Of a DNA stretch of 64,000 nt, positions 26,503 to 34,869 are shown one piece after another. A program made the position numbers and the translations under genes. Position 1 is the first letter of the stretch. Each line of letters starts with the position of its first letter. Source of the stretch: Paraburkholderia sp. UYCP14C (GTDB taxonomy: Bacteria; Pseudomonadota; Gammaproteobacteria; Burkholderiales; Burkholderiaceae); the NCBI RefSeq assembly GCF_004197395.1, contig NZ_SELS01000002.1:124001-188000 (forward strand). The letters run 5' to 3'. The notes below the pieces were generated by a model. The model was not told where the DNA came from. It saw only the letters and a program-made list of their open reading frames with translations, and did not search any database.

Positions 26503-26604
26503 TCAACCCTCCACCTCATTCAATCGATCAACCGCGAGCCGCAGCCAAGCAATAACGTTCTCACCAACCCACCAACACGCCAAAGCAGTAACAAGCGAGT
26601 TCAT
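26503..26604 (-). CDS. Possible 33-residue membrane peptide
   Basis: A short frame from ATG at 26604 to TGA at 26505-26503, two bases from the start of the regulator gene. The product starts MNSLVTALACWWVGENVIAW and is amphipathic with a hydrophobic first half. The close spacing to the next gene supports it; the ribosome site (AGGA ten bases upstream) is weak. It could also be only a leader frame for the regulator. Confidence 0.35.
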   Translation of the reverse strand: MNSLVTALACWWVGENVIAWLRLAVDRLNEVEG

Positions 26605-26823
26605 CGCTATGTAGTCCTAATGTACGCGTCACGAGCGCGGCGCAGCGGTAGAATAAACACCGAAGCGCTCGCGTCCCGTATCAACGCGTTTGTTTCGCTC
26701 AGAAGGCCCGCTCTCGCTTCCCGGCGCTGCGGGCCTTCGCCTTTATCGGCTGTCGAACAACCGATGCAGCTATCGTAGCTAAACGCCGTGTACGAAATAG
26801 CTCAACGAAAAGCGCGGCGGCAC
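26605..26823. other. Non-coding gap with a GC-rich hairpin
   Basis: No gene is apparent. GAAGGCCCGC near 26700 can pair with GCGGGCCTTC near 26728. Neither side has a clear U-run, so it may be a weak terminator of the DUF2213-like gene or a structured RNA. The remainder shows nothing. Confidence 0.35.
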
Positions 26824-27327
26824 CTACAGATTCAGCCGCGCCCCTTCTACGCGCCCAATCGGAACAATCGCGATGTGCGTCGGCTTTATGGCCGTCACCA
26901 GATATTCAAAGTCGCGCTCAAGCCCACGATCAAATACGCTCCCACCGGGCCATGCTTCATGGCTGTCCTGAGACGCCAACGATAGGTCGGTGACGCGATG
27001 CACAAATATCTCCGTCAGCACCGCAACGGTGTTAATCGTCAAATCAGCAATAACCCACTCGCCATCAAATCGAGCCGCTGACGTGGTGCCTTCGTAGTGC
27101 CGCGCCTCAACGCAGTTCAAGTGTCCGAGGATGACCGGCAAGCGTTCGAGCTTCTTCAGGAAGCGCTCATCAGACAGTAGGTGCGGCGGGCAATACGTGT
27201 TGAATGTCTTGCGCTCGTCCGCGCCTTGCAAGCCCAGTTCGAAGCCGGTCGCGTACAGCACACCTGCCCGGAACAGGCGGCAATCCGTGATCACCACATT
27301 TCCATCGGGCCTAATTTGCATCCCCAT
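26824..27327 (-). CDS. DUF2213-like (prohead-protease-like) protein
   Basis: A protein of 167 residues. It follows the outline of DUF2213, a family in phage capsid-maturation proteins: a start with TDCRLFRAGVLYATGFELG, then CPPHLLSDERFLKKLERLPV with ILGHL where the family has a PVTxxHP-like segment, VTDLSLASQDS and the end THIAIVPIGRVEGARL, close to the usual NHVALVxxGRAG. It is shorter than the prohead proteins. It overlaps the AlpA gene as TGATG and would be made with it, which is an odd place for a capsid protein. It might act on a helper's capsid or have a regulatory role. Confidence 0.55.
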   Translation of the reverse strand: MGMQIRPDGNVVITDCRLFRAGVLYATGFELGLQGADERKTFNTYCPPHLLSDERFLKKLERLPVILGHLNCVEARHYEGTTSAARFDGEWVIADLTINTVAVLTEIFVHRVTDLSLASQDSHEAWPGGSVFDRGLERDFEYLVTAIKPTHIAIVPIGRVEGARLNL

Positions 27328-27629
27328 CACGCCGCTCCAGACTCAGCAGCAACCGGATGCGCCGCCAGCCACGCGTCCGGTCCAACGCGCATCCATTCAC
27401 GAATATCCTCAGCCTTCCACAGCCGCAACGTTGGATTCGTGATGAAGGGCTTCGGGAAGCGGCCAGCCTTCACCGCCCGGTACACGGTCGTGTCGGCCAT
27501 CCCGATCGCCTTGCGGAACTGCGAGAGCCGCAGCAGGGCCACGCCACGCGGCAAGACGTCGTCCGTCGCACGTTGAATCGAATGGTGAGCGCTATTTTGA
27601 AGCGCCGCGAACGTAAGCAAATCGTTCAT
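27327..27629 (-). CDS. AlpA-family regulator
   Basis: A protein of 100 residues. The core LLRLSQFRKAIGMADTTVYR followed by AVKAGRFPKPFI and LRLWKAEDIREWM is the AlpA winged-helix pattern (MerR-like helix-turn-helix, then Arg-Phe-Pro). AlpA proteins act as switch for integrase and replication genes in P4-like elements and phage-inducible islands, often as excisionase. It is the first gene of the early unit, preceded by AAAGGA. The integrase lies upstream with its own terminator between them, so the two are separate transcripts. Confidence 0.85.
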   Translation of the reverse strand: MNDLLTFAALQNSAHHSIQRATDDVLPRGVALLRLSQFRKAIGMADTTVYRAVKAGRFPKPFITNPTLRLWKAEDIREWMRVGPDAWLAAHPVAAESGAA

Positions 27630-27668
27630 CTTTAGTAGTCCTTTCTTTGATCAACGCGGCGATCAACA

Positions 27669-27716
27669 AAAAGAAAACGCACGCGCCCTTAGTTAGTCAA
27701 GGTGCAGCGTGCGTTT
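27669..27716 (-). terminator. Terminator of the integrase gene
   Basis: On the minus strand AAACGCACGC pairs with GCGTGCGTTT across a loop of 23 bases, followed by TCTTTTTG. It is 130 bp after the integrase stop and directly before the AlpA promoter area. The long loop makes it weaker than the primase terminator. Confidence 0.65.
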
Positions 27717-27848
27717 AGCTACCACTGAATCCGGTCTTTCCGGTCCGACTCCAACGTCTTCCGGCTTGGCGCTAATTATCCGGGACTTCAGTGAACAAAA
27801 TCTAGATGCATCCGTTATAAGCGACGCACGGTTTATGACCGGATGTAA

Positions 27849-29105
27849 TTAAGCCGCCTGCGGTCGGCGCGGCTTCAGCACAGAAACTTTCTCGCTCGCC
27901 GCCACCGTGTCGATCAGGTCGGCGTAAAACTGGAGCGCTTCGCGGCGCTCATCTTCCAACTCATGGTGGAAGTAAGCTGCGGATACGCCGCCCTCAGTGT
28001 GCGCAAGGAGCAGGTCCACCACATCGCGCCTGTGCTTGCGTTCGAGCAAGATCGTTGCGCCCGTACCGCGCAGACCGTGCGGCGTAAAGTCGGACGGCAC
28101 GCCTTCGAGCCGCTTGAAGAAGAAAGTCATCGTTGCAGGCGAAGTCGGCACGGCGAGCTTAGATGATGTCGTAAAGACCCAGCGGCCAGCGCCGGTTAGC
28201 GCGTATTGGGCGTCGAGCACGGCGACAGCCTGACGGCTCAGGAACACGCGGTGGGGCTTACGCATCTTCGTCCGCTCAGCCGGGATAGTCCAGACGGCCT
28301 TGTCCAAGTCGAACTCCGTCCACTCCGCTCTAAGCGCCTCAAGCTTGCGGCAGAGGGTCAGCGCGATTATCCGGGCAGCGGCGATGGTCGAAGGATGGGC
28401 CGCGCCGTCCACCTGCCCTGCGACCGCGCGCCAGAACGCGCCAAGCTCCGTTTCGTTGAGGTGGCGGTGATGCTTCGATGGCGGCACCTTGATCGCGCCG
28501 CGCAACGCCGCAGCCGGGTTCGCACCGGTCTCCACGCGCAGCGTAAGAATCGCGTGATCGAAGATTTGTTTGATCAGCGCGCGGACCTTTTCAGCAGTGA
28601 CCGGAATCTTGCTGAGCGTCTGCATGATCTCAAGCACATCATGCGGCCTAACATCGATCAGCGCCTTACGTCCAATCGACGGCCAGACGAAACGCTCTAA
28701 CAGTGATCGCTGCTTTCGTTGGTAAGCTGGTGCCGCGTCGCCTAGTTGTTCGTTCAACCACTTTTCGGAGAACGCCATGAACAGTCCTTCGTCGGTCGCC
28801 GCCGCGCGCTTCTTCTCTTCGCGTTCGGCCTTCTTCGCTGCGGCTGGGTCCACGCCAGCGGCGAGTTGCTGACGGGCGGCGAAGTGCAGTTCACGCGCGG
28901 CCTTGATGCCGACTTCGGGGAACTGCCCAAACGTGACCTCTCCGCGCTTACCGGTCGGCGCGGTGTATCCGTAGCACCACGTTCGCGTTCCAGCCGAAGA
29001 GACACGAACGAACAGCCCGCCGCCGTCCGTGAGCTTGTACGGCTTCTCTTGGCCGCGCGCGGCGTTGAGCTTCGCTGCCGTGAGTGTGTAGTTAGTTGAC
29101 CGCAT
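27849..29105 (-). CDS. int: P4-type tyrosine recombinase (integrase)
   Basis: A protein of 418 residues, the usual length. Residues 1-95 are the DUF4102 arm-binding domain (EKPYKLTDGGGLFVRVSSAG, then EVTFGQFPEVG). A SAM-like core-binding domain follows, and the catalytic domain has an Arg in LCRKLEALRAEW, the H-x-x-R box in HGLRGTGATIL, a second His in LLAHTEGG and the nucleophilic Tyr in VSAAYFHHE. The first catalytic motif is CRKLEA instead of the more common RxGE, a small deviation. It cuts and joins the 19-bp core. It sits at the right end of the element and reads inward, with arm-like repeats between its start and the core. Confidence 0.92.
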   Translation of the reverse strand: MRSTNYTLTAAKLNAARGQEKPYKLTDGGGLFVRVSSAGTRTWCYGYTAPTGKRGEVTFGQFPEVGIKAARELHFAARQQLAAGVDPAAAKKAEREEKKRAAATDEGLFMAFSEKWLNEQLGDAAPAYQRKQRSLLERFVWPSIGRKALIDVRPHDVLEIMQTLSKIPVTAEKVRALIKQIFDHAILTLRVETGANPAAALRGAIKVPPSKHHRHLNETELGAFWRAVAGQVDGAAHPSTIAAARIIALTLCRKLEALRAEWTEFDLDKAVWTIPAERTKMRKPHRVFLSRQAVAVLDAQYALTGAGRWVFTTSSKLAVPTSPATMTFFFKRLEGVPSDFTPHGLRGTGATILLERKHRRDVVDLLLAHTEGGVSAAYFHHELEDERREALQFYADLIDTVAASEKVSVLKPRRPQAA

Positions 29106-29158
29106 TGTCAGTTCCTTTCGTTTATCTTACTCAGTAAGGTTCCATGGAGAGCCGCCCG

Positions 29159-29190
29159 CAATCCCCGTTTAAATCCCCGCGTTTTCCCCG
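29159..29190 (+). repeat. Right arm-type site candidates (three CCCCG repeats)
   Basis: AATCCCCG at 29160, AATCCCCG at 29172 and TTCCCCG at 29184 are spaced 12 and 12 bp. The first lies in CAATCCCCGTTT, identical to 12691-12702. They lie between the integrase start and attR. Three phased copies here and two at the left end are what an integrase with an arm-binding domain needs. A second possible set, TTGGAAGC-like boxes, follows near 29193, 29217 and 29310. Confidence 0.5.
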
Positions 29191-29323
29191 CGTTGGAAGC
29201 CATTGTAAACGATTTGAAAGCGTTGGAGTTTTTGGCTCAGAAACCTTGTAACGCTTTGATTTTACAGGCGTTTAATGTATTAATCCGGGCAAGCTAACTG
29301 GAAGAAATTGGAAGCGGTTGGAC

Positions 29324-29342
29324 GATTAGAAGCTCCACTATC
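29324..29342 (+). repeat. Right attachment core (attR), 19-bp direct repeat
   Basis: An exact copy of GATTAGAAGCTCCACTATC found at 12601-12619. Beyond it the host chromosome resumes with a DUF2147 gene at normal base composition. Bases on each side differ from the left copy, so the crossover lies within these 19 bp. Confidence 0.85.
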
Positions 29343-29499
29343 AAACGGCGCGTGCACTTTCGCGTATTCTGCGCTGACGATGCAAACGGCACGCCGCTGG
29401 CAGCGTCCCGCATCGAAGGCCAGGTGCCGCACATCCGGCCTCGATGCCCATAATGCCGCGCGACCACGATCGCGCTGTCTCATACCAAGGAGGAAGGCA

Positions 29500-29985
29500 A
29501 TGACACAATTCACCCAACGTGCTCGCGCGCTCGCGCTGCGCACGGCTCGTCACGCTGCACTCGCCGGCGCCCTGCTCGCCAGCGCCGTGACCGCGATGGC
29601 GCAGACCGAGACGCCGATCGGCACGTGGCAAACCATCGACGATCACACGGGCCAACCGAAGGCGCTCGTGCAGATCACACAAGACGGCAATGGCGAACTG
29701 AACGGCAAGGTTATCAAGGGCCTCGGCGCGAACGACCAGCCGGACCGCCGCTGCACCGCATGCACCGACTCGCGCAAGGATCAGCCGGTTCTCGGCATGA
29801 CCATCATCAACAGCATGAAGAAGGATGGCGACGCGTGGGATCACGGCCAGATTCTCGATCCGGAAAACGGCAAGGTCTACAAGTGCAAGATGCATCTCGA
29901 AGATGGCGGCAACAAGCTCGTGGTGCGAGGCTATATTGGCGTCGCGCTACTCGGCCGCTCGCAGACATGGATACGGCAGCAGTGA
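29500..29985 (+). CDS. Exported DUF2147-family protein
   Basis: A protein of 161 residues with a signal peptide (cleavage near AMAQT, residue 36). The mature part starts PIGTWQTIDDHTGQPKALVQ, the DUF2147 hallmark, and has GLTI-like and CTACTDSRKDQPVLG segments with paired Cys (RRCTACTD). The end GYIGVALLGRSQTWIR is also typical. The family is exported and fatty-acid-binding-like in fold, without a settled function. AAGGAGGAAGG precedes the ATG. It is the first host gene right of the element; its promoter region was split from the left flank by the insertion. Confidence 0.88.
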   Translation: MTQFTQRARALALRTARHAALAGALLASAVTAMAQTETPIGTWQTIDDHTGQPKALVQITQDGNGELNGKVIKGLGANDQPDRRCTACTDSRKDQPVLGMTIINSMKKDGDAWDHGQILDPENGKVYKCKMHLEDGGNKLVVRGYIGVALLGRSQTWIRQQ

Positions 29986-30082
29986 GGATCGACGTGCGGC
30001 GCATGCGTGGCGCCTCGCACGTCGCTTGAAAGAGCGCATCGTGCTGCAACGATGGCGCGCCCGGCACCGGGAGGTGCAAGAT

Positions 30083-30120
30083 AAAAAACGGCCGGCGATT
30101 ACGAATCGCGCGGCCGTTTT
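30083..30120. terminator. Bidirectional terminator
   Basis: ACGGCCG plus an inner CGATT pair with AATCG and CGGCCGT, with T-runs on both outer sides (TTTT on plus, TTTTTT on minus). It lies between the convergent DUF2147 gene and the DUF4096 gene and can stop both. Confidence 0.85.
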
Positions 30121-30145
30121 CATTGTGGCGAGCTCTTTGTGATGG

Positions 30146-30604
30146 TCATGCCGCCTGCTTGAACGATGCAGCATAAGCGAACGCCGACGCGGGCACCGAC
30201 GTGGCCGGTGCCGGATTGTATACGGCGGGCGGAACACGAAACGCCGCGGGCGCGCGCGGTGCTGCGGCGCGCTTGGGCTGCGCGCTCGCATGCGTGCGCA
30301 TACGCGCTTCCATCAATCTGCAGAGATCCTCACTCGCGGTGCCGAGCAGTTGCTCCGTGACGTGCTTGAGTACGCCCGATTCGTGCCACGACATGAAGCG
30401 ACGATGACAGGTCTGATACGACGGATAGCGGCGCGGCATGGCGGACCAGGTGGAGCCGCTATACATGACCCAAAGCACGCCGTTGAGCACCGAGCGGGTA
30501 TTGGCAAGCGGACGCCCACGCATTTCGGTACGAGGCCGGAGTTCGGGCAGCAGTGGCGCAACGCGCTGCCATTCTTCATCGGTGATTTCGCGATACGGGT
30601 TCAT
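30146..30604 (-). CDS. Orphan IS5-type transposase N-terminal domain (DUF4096) protein
   Basis: A protein of 152 residues. Residues 1-80 match the DUF4096 domain at the start of IS5-family transposases: EITDEEWQRVAPLLPE, GRPLANTRSVLNGVLWV, GSTWSAMPRRYPSYQTCHRR and FMSWHESGVL. The DDE catalytic part is missing; instead an Ala/Pro-rich tail follows. No terminal inverted repeats or target duplications are visible. The ribosome site AAGGAGG is strong. A stand-alone DNA-binding protein derived from a transposase is more likely than a broken insertion sequence. A second one lies at 58617. Confidence 0.75.
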   Translation of the reverse strand: MNPYREITDEEWQRVAPLLPELRPRTEMRGRPLANTRSVLNGVLWVMYSGSTWSAMPRRYPSYQTCHRRFMSWHESGVLKHVTEQLLGTASEDLCRLMEARMRTHASAQPKRAAAPRAPAAFRVPPAVYNPAPATSVPASAFAYAASFKQAA

Positions 30605-30702
30605 GCTTCCTCCTTTGTCAGAACAACGACAAAAGATAGCTAGTCATCCGTGCGCGGCATATAAGACCACTCCGAATCCTGAAATGTGTCGCCCGTCGAG
30701 GC

Positions 30703-31800
30703 TCAGGTCAACGACGTGTCGACGATCCGGCGCGGCGTGTCGAGATACTCCTTCGACTGCATCTCGACGATGCGCGACACCGTACGCGTGAATTCGTTGG
30801 CCATCGGACCATCGACGTACAACTGCTCCGGCGGCACCTCAGCCGATATCAGCAGCTTGACCTTGTGGTCGTAGAACACGTCGATCAGCCATGTGAAGCG
30901 GCGCGCTTCCGACGCCATGCGCACCGACATCTGCGGCACGTCCGACAGGATCACCGCGTGAAAGCGGGTCGCGAGTTCGAGGTAGTCGTTCTGCGAGCGC
31001 GGGCCGCCGCACAACGTGGCGAAGTCGAACCAGACGACGCCGTCCGCGCGGCGCAGCGCCTTCAGCTCGCGCTTCTCGATATGCAGCAGCGGGCTTTCGT
31101 CGGGTACCGCGGCGAGGCGCGCGAAGGCGTCGCGTAGCGCCTTGCCGGCGGCGGCGTCCAGCGGCGTGTGATAGACCTCCACCTGCGCGAGCGTGCGCTG
31201 GCGGTAGTCGATCCCCGCGTCGACGTTGATCACGTCGAGCTTCTGCTTGATCAGCTCGATCGCGGGCAGCATGCGGTCGCGATGCAGGCCGTCCGGATAC
31301 AGCGTATCCGGCGCGTAGTTGGAGGTCATCACGAACTGCACGCCGCTCTCGAAGAGCTTGTCGAGCAGTCGATACAGAATCATCGCGTCGGCGATATCCG
31401 ACACGTGGAATTCGTCGAAACAGATCAGCCGATAGCGCTTCGCGATGCGGCGCGCGAGTTCGTCGAGCGGATCGGCCGTGCCTTTGAGTTCTTCGAGCTC
31501 GCGATGCACTTCGCGCATGAACTCGTGGAAATGCAGGCGCGTTTTTCGATGCAACGGCACGATCATGTAGAAGCTGTCCATCAGGAAGCTCTTGCCGCGG
31601 CCTACGCCGCCCCACATGTACACGCCGCGCGGCAGATCCGGGTGAATCAGCAGCTTCTTGAACGCGTTCGAGCGGCGCGACTTGTATTCGCTCCACTCTT
31701 CGTAGCACCGCTGCAGGCGGTCGACCGCCGCACGCTGCGCCGGATCGGATTGATAACCGCGTGTCTGCAGTTCTTTTTCGTAGTATTCGGTGACGTTCAT
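30703..31800 (-). CDS. zapE: Cell division protein ZapE (AFG1-like ATPase)
   Basis: A protein of 365 residues. Walker A GGVGRGKS lies at residues 64-71, Walker B in RLICFDEFHVSD and the sensor in FVMTSNYAPDTLYPDGLHR, all typical for the AFG1/ZapE family. In E. coli ZapE acts on the Z ring at late division. It follows lpdA on the same strand, separated by a terminator (31813-31850), so it has its own promoter or depends on read-through. Confidence 0.93.
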   Translation of the reverse strand: MNVTEYYEKELQTRGYQSDPAQRAAVDRLQRCYEEWSEYKSRRSNAFKKLLIHPDLPRGVYMWGGVGRGKSFLMDSFYMIVPLHRKTRLHFHEFMREVHRELEELKGTADPLDELARRIAKRYRLICFDEFHVSDIADAMILYRLLDKLFESGVQFVMTSNYAPDTLYPDGLHRDRMLPAIELIKQKLDVINVDAGIDYRQRTLAQVEVYHTPLDAAAGKALRDAFARLAAVPDESPLLHIEKRELKALRRADGVVWFDFATLCGGPRSQNDYLELATRFHAVILSDVPQMSVRMASEARRFTWLIDVFYDHKVKLLISAEVPPEQLYVDGPMANEFTRTVSRIVEMQSKEYLDTPRRIVDTSLT

Positions 31801-31812
31801 CGTGTTGCTGCA

Positions 31813-31850
31813 AAAAGAAAGGCGGGAGGGAGTGAACCCCGCCCGCCTTT
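31813..31850 (-). terminator. Terminator after lpdA
   Basis: On the minus strand a GC-rich stem (GGCGGGCGGGG with CCCTCCCGCC) is followed by TTTCTTTTT. It lies 39 bp after the lpdA stop and ends the odhA-odhB-lpdA transcript. Confidence 0.8.
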
Positions 31851-31888
31851 GGTGATGCCAAGATTGCGTTTCGGTCAGGCGTGCGTGC

Positions 31889-33319
31889 TTACATGTTCAG
31901 CGCGCGCTTGTCGACGGCGAGTGCCGCTTCGCGCATGACTTCCGACAGCGACGGGTGCGGATGGCAAATACGGCCGATGTCTTCCGACGCCGCCTTGAAC
32001 TCCATCGCCACCACGGCTTCCGCGATCAGGTCCGATGCGTTCGCCGAGATGATGTGCACGCCGAGCAGTTCGTCGGTCTTCGCGTCGGCGATCATCTTGA
32101 CGAAACCGTCCGCCTTGTTGATGCCGAGCGCGCGGCCGTTCGCCATGAACGGGAACTGGCCGGACTTGATCTCGCGGCCTTCGGCCTTCAACTGCTGCTC
32201 GGTCTTGCCGACCCACGCGATTTCCGGCTCGGTGTAGATCACCCACGGAACGCAGTTGTAGTCGATGTGCGGCTTCTGGCCGTCGATCACTTCCGCGACC
32301 ATCACGCCTTCGTCTTCAGCCTTGTGCGCGAGCATTGGGCCACGCACCACGTCGCCGATCGCGTACACGTTCGGCACGGCCGTCGCGCAGTGGTCGTCCA
32401 CGTCGATGAAGCCGCGCTCGTTGGCCTTCAGGCCGATCGATTCGAGACCGAGGTTGTCGGTGTTCGGCACGCGGCCGACCGACACGATCAGGCGGTCGGC
32501 TTCGAGCGTCTGCGCATTGCCGTCCTTGTCCGTGTAGGCGATCGTCACGCCGTTCGCGCTCGTCTTCACTTCGCCGACCTTCACGCCGACGTGGATGTCG
32601 AGACCCTGCTTCTTGAACTGCTTGGCCGCTTCCTTCGACAGCGCCTGGTCAGCCGCGCCGAGGAATTCCGGCAGCGCTTCGAGCACGGTCACGTCGGCGC
32701 CGAGGCGGCGCCACACCGAACCGAGTTCCAGACCGATCACGCCCGCGCCGATTACGGCGAGCTTCTTCGGTGCCGTGTCGAACGAGAGTGCGCCTTCGTT
32801 GTCGGCGATCAGCTTGTTGTCGACCGGAATACCCGGCAGATGACGCGCCTTCGAACCCGTCGCGATGATCACGTTCTTTGCGGTGACGACTTCGGTTTCG
32901 CCTTCGCCGCTCACTTCGATCTGCACGCCGGCGTCGGTTTTGCCGGTGAACTTGCCATGGCCCTTGAGCCACGTGATCTTGTTCTTGCGGAACAGGAATT
33001 CGATGCCCTTGGTCATCTTCTCGACGATGCCGTCCTTGCGGGACATCATCTTCGAGATATCGACCGACACGTCGCCCACCGAGATGCCGTGGTCGGCGAG
33101 GTGATGCGACGCGTTTTCAAACTCTTCCGACGACGCGAGCAGCGCCTTCGACGGAATGCAGCCGACGTTCAGGCAGGTGCCGCCGAGCTTCAGCGCGCCG
33201 GCCGGGTTCTTCCACTTTTCGATACATGCGACGGTCTTGCCGAGCTGCGCTGCGCGGATGGCGGCGATATAACCGCCAGGGCCTGCGCCGATCACGACGA
33301 CGTCAAATTCTTTGGACAT
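31889..33319 (-). CDS. lpdA: Dihydrolipoyl dehydrogenase, E3 of the 2-oxoglutarate dehydrogenase complex
   Basis: A protein of 476 residues. The FAD-binding start is VVVIGAGPGGYIAAIRAAQ, the redox disulfide lies in GGTCLNVGCIPSK, the NAD-binding fold in VIGAGVIGLELGSVW, and the catalytic His in HPHPSLSEVMREAAL near the end. It re-oxidises dihydrolipoamide on E2 with NAD. The ATG at 33319 gives the normal start; an upstream reading to 33355 has no homology. It is third in the odhA-odhB-lpdA group, so it probably serves 2-oxoglutarate dehydrogenase. Confidence 0.96.
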   Translation of the reverse strand: MSKEFDVVVIGAGPGGYIAAIRAAQLGKTVACIEKWKNPAGALKLGGTCLNVGCIPSKALLASSEEFENASHHLADHGISVGDVSVDISKMMSRKDGIVEKMTKGIEFLFRKNKITWLKGHGKFTGKTDAGVQIEVSGEGETEVVTAKNVIIATGSKARHLPGIPVDNKLIADNEGALSFDTAPKKLAVIGAGVIGLELGSVWRRLGADVTVLEALPEFLGAADQALSKEAAKQFKKQGLDIHVGVKVGEVKTSANGVTIAYTDKDGNAQTLEADRLIVSVGRVPNTDNLGLESIGLKANERGFIDVDDHCATAVPNVYAIGDVVRGPMLAHKAEDEGVMVAEVIDGQKPHIDYNCVPWVIYTEPEIAWVGKTEQQLKAEGREIKSGQFPFMANGRALGINKADGFVKMIADAKTDELLGVHIISANASDLIAEAVVAMEFKAASEDIGRICHPHPSLSEVMREAALAVDKRALNM

Positions 33320-33413
33320 GACAATCCCTTTGATGGCGGAACGGCGCCGGGCCACCTGACGTGACGCGCGCCGTTCCTGTACTGCGAAATGCTAAAGACG
33401 TACCGACTAGATG

Positions 33414-33442
33414 GCGCCGGCTTGCGATTTCACAAGCCGGCG
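33414..33442 (-). promoter_or_regulatory. Intercistronic hairpin between odhB and lpdA
   Basis: GCGCCGGCTTG and CAAGCCGGCGC are perfect 11-bp arms with a short A/T-rich loop. No U-run follows, so it is not a standard terminator. It may protect or process the mRNA or act as a partial stop between the genes. Confidence 0.65.
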
Positions 33443-33456
33443 CGCTCCGAGGATGC

Positions 33457-34728
33457 TTACAGGTCGAGCAGCAGGCGAGCCGGATCTTCCAGCGCGTCCT
33501 TCATGGCGACCAGCGACAGCACGGCTTCGCGGCCGTCGATGATGCGGTGGTCGTACGACAGCGCGAGGTAGTTCATCGGGCGGATCACGATCTGGCCGTT
33601 TTCGACCACAGCGCGTTCCTTGGTGGCGTGCACGCCGAGAATCGCGGACTGCGGCGGGTTGATGATCGGGGTCGACAGCATCGAGCCGAACACGCCGCCG
33701 TTCGAGATCGAGAACGTACCGCCGGTCATTTCTTCGATCGACAGCTTGCCGTCCTTCGCCTTCTGACCGAATTCGGCGATTTTCTTCTCGATGTCGGCGA
33801 GGCTCAGCTGATCCGCATTGCGCAGGATCGGCACCACCAGACCGCGCGGCGAACCGACGGCGATACCGATGTCGAAGTAGCCGTGATAGACGATGTCATT
33901 ACCGTCGATCGACGCGTTCACGAGCGGGAACTTCTTCAGCGCGTGAACCGCAGCCTTCACGAAGAACGACATGAAGCCGAGCTTCACGCCGTGTTCCTTC
34001 TCGAACCTGTCCTTGTACTTGTTGCGCAGATCCATGACCGGCGCCATGTTCACTTCGTTGAACGTCGTGAGGATGGCGTTGGTCTGCTGCGACTCGAGCA
34101 GACGCTCGGCAATACGTGCGCGCAGACGCGACATCGGTACGCGCTGTTCCGGACGGTCCTTCAGCCACTGGTCGGCCGATGCCGGAGCCTTGACGTCCGG
34201 CAGCGACGGCTTCGCAGCCTTCGGAGCGGCAGCCGGAGCCGGTGCGGCCTTGGCAGCGGGAGCGCCGGCGGAGAGCACGTCGCCCTTCGTGATGCGGCCG
34301 TCGCGGCCCGTGCCGGCGACGTCGCCAGCAGCCAGCCCCTTCTCGGCCATCAGCTTGCCGGCAGCCGGCGAAGCAGCGGTGTTCGAGCCCGTTGCGGCAG
34401 CAGCCTGAGCAGCGGCCGGCGCGGCAGCCGCAGCCGCGACCGGAGCCGGCTTCACTTCGGCTTCGACAGCGGCGGCGCCTGCGGTGCCTTCGGTGTCGAT
34501 CTTCGCGATCACCTGATCAGCCGTGACCGTGTCGCCATCGTTCGAGATGACTTGCGCGAGCACGCCTGCTGCCGGTGCCGGCACTTCGAGCACGACCTTG
34601 TCGGTCTCGATTTCGATGAGGATTTCGTCCTGAGCGACAGCCTCGCCGGGCTTCTTCTTCCACTGCAGCATGGTCGCTTCCGAGACCGACTCGGAGAGCT
34701 GGGGAACCTTGACTTCAACAATAGCCAT
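33457..34728 (-). CDS. odhB: Dihydrolipoyllysine succinyltransferase, E2 of the 2-oxoglutarate dehydrogenase complex
   Basis: A protein of 423 residues with the usual three parts. The lipoyl domain (1-75) carries the Lys to be lipoylated in [17 protein letters not shown]. An Ala/Pro-rich linker leads to the E3-binding domain around residues 125-165 ([12 protein letters not shown] and [16 protein letters not shown]). The catalytic domain has the active-site His and Asp in [13 protein letters not shown]. It moves succinyl groups to CoA. Hairpins without U-runs flank it on both sides, which may set its share of the transcript. Confidence 0.96.
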   Translation of the reverse strand: MAIVEVKVPQLSESVSEATMLQWKKKPGEAVAQDEILIEIETDKVVLEVPAPAAGVLAQVISNDGDTVTADQVIAKIDTEGTAGAAAVEAEVKPAPVAAAAAAPAAAQAAAATGSNTAASPAAGKLMAEKGLAAGDVAGTGRDGRITKGDVLSAGAPAAKAAPAPAAAPKAAKPSLPDVKAPASADQWLKDRPEQRVPMSRLRARIAERLLESQQTNAILTTFNEVNMAPVMDLRNKYKDRFEKEHGVKLGFMSFFVKAAVHALKKFPLVNASIDGNDIVYHGYFDIGIAVGSPRGLVVPILRNADQLSLADIEKKIAEFGQKAKDGKLSIEEMTGGTFSISNGGVFGSMLSTPIINPPQSAILGVHATKERAVVENGQIVIRPMNYLALSYDHRIIDGREAVLSLVAMKDALEDPARLLLDL

Positions 34729-34830
34729 TATGAGTATCCTGAATACGTATCGGGTGACGGCGCTTCTTCACGACCGCCTGCGAACCGGGAGCGCCGCGCC
34801 TGAACTACATGGGAAAGGTTCGGCGCGGCG

Positions 34831-34855
34831 CGGGAAAGCGCACTGCGCTTTCCCG
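34831..34855 (-). promoter_or_regulatory. Intercistronic hairpin between odhA and odhB
   Basis: CGGGAAAGCGC and GCGCTTTCCCG are perfect 11-bp arms around a three-base loop. It starts 14 bp after the odhA stop. As at 33414, there is no U-run on the minus strand, so an mRNA-stability or processing role is more likely than full termination. Confidence 0.65.
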
Positions 34856-34869
34856 GCTCGTCTGTTTCT

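Larger units (their letters stand above)
12601..29342. mobile_element. Integrated phage-satellite-like element, 16.7 kb
   Basis: The element is bounded by two identical 19-bp repeats, 16,723 bp apart. At the right end lie a P4-type integrase, an AlpA regulator, a ribbon-helix-helix protein and a large primase-helicase. Almost all genes run on the minus strand. The left half encodes a terminase-small-like protein, a tape-measure protein with a transglycosylase domain, tail-assembly-chaperone-like proteins and several unknown proteins, ending in a GIY-YIG/DUF4102 fusion. No large terminase, portal, capsid or holin gene was found. The intergenic parts are richer in A+T than the host chromosome. 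This fits a phage satellite more than a whole prophage; a prophage that lost its head genes is the alternative. Confidence 0.8.

Noticed and set aside
30146..30604. Active insertion sequence
   Set aside because: The DDE catalytic domain, terminal inverted repeats and target duplication are all missing.
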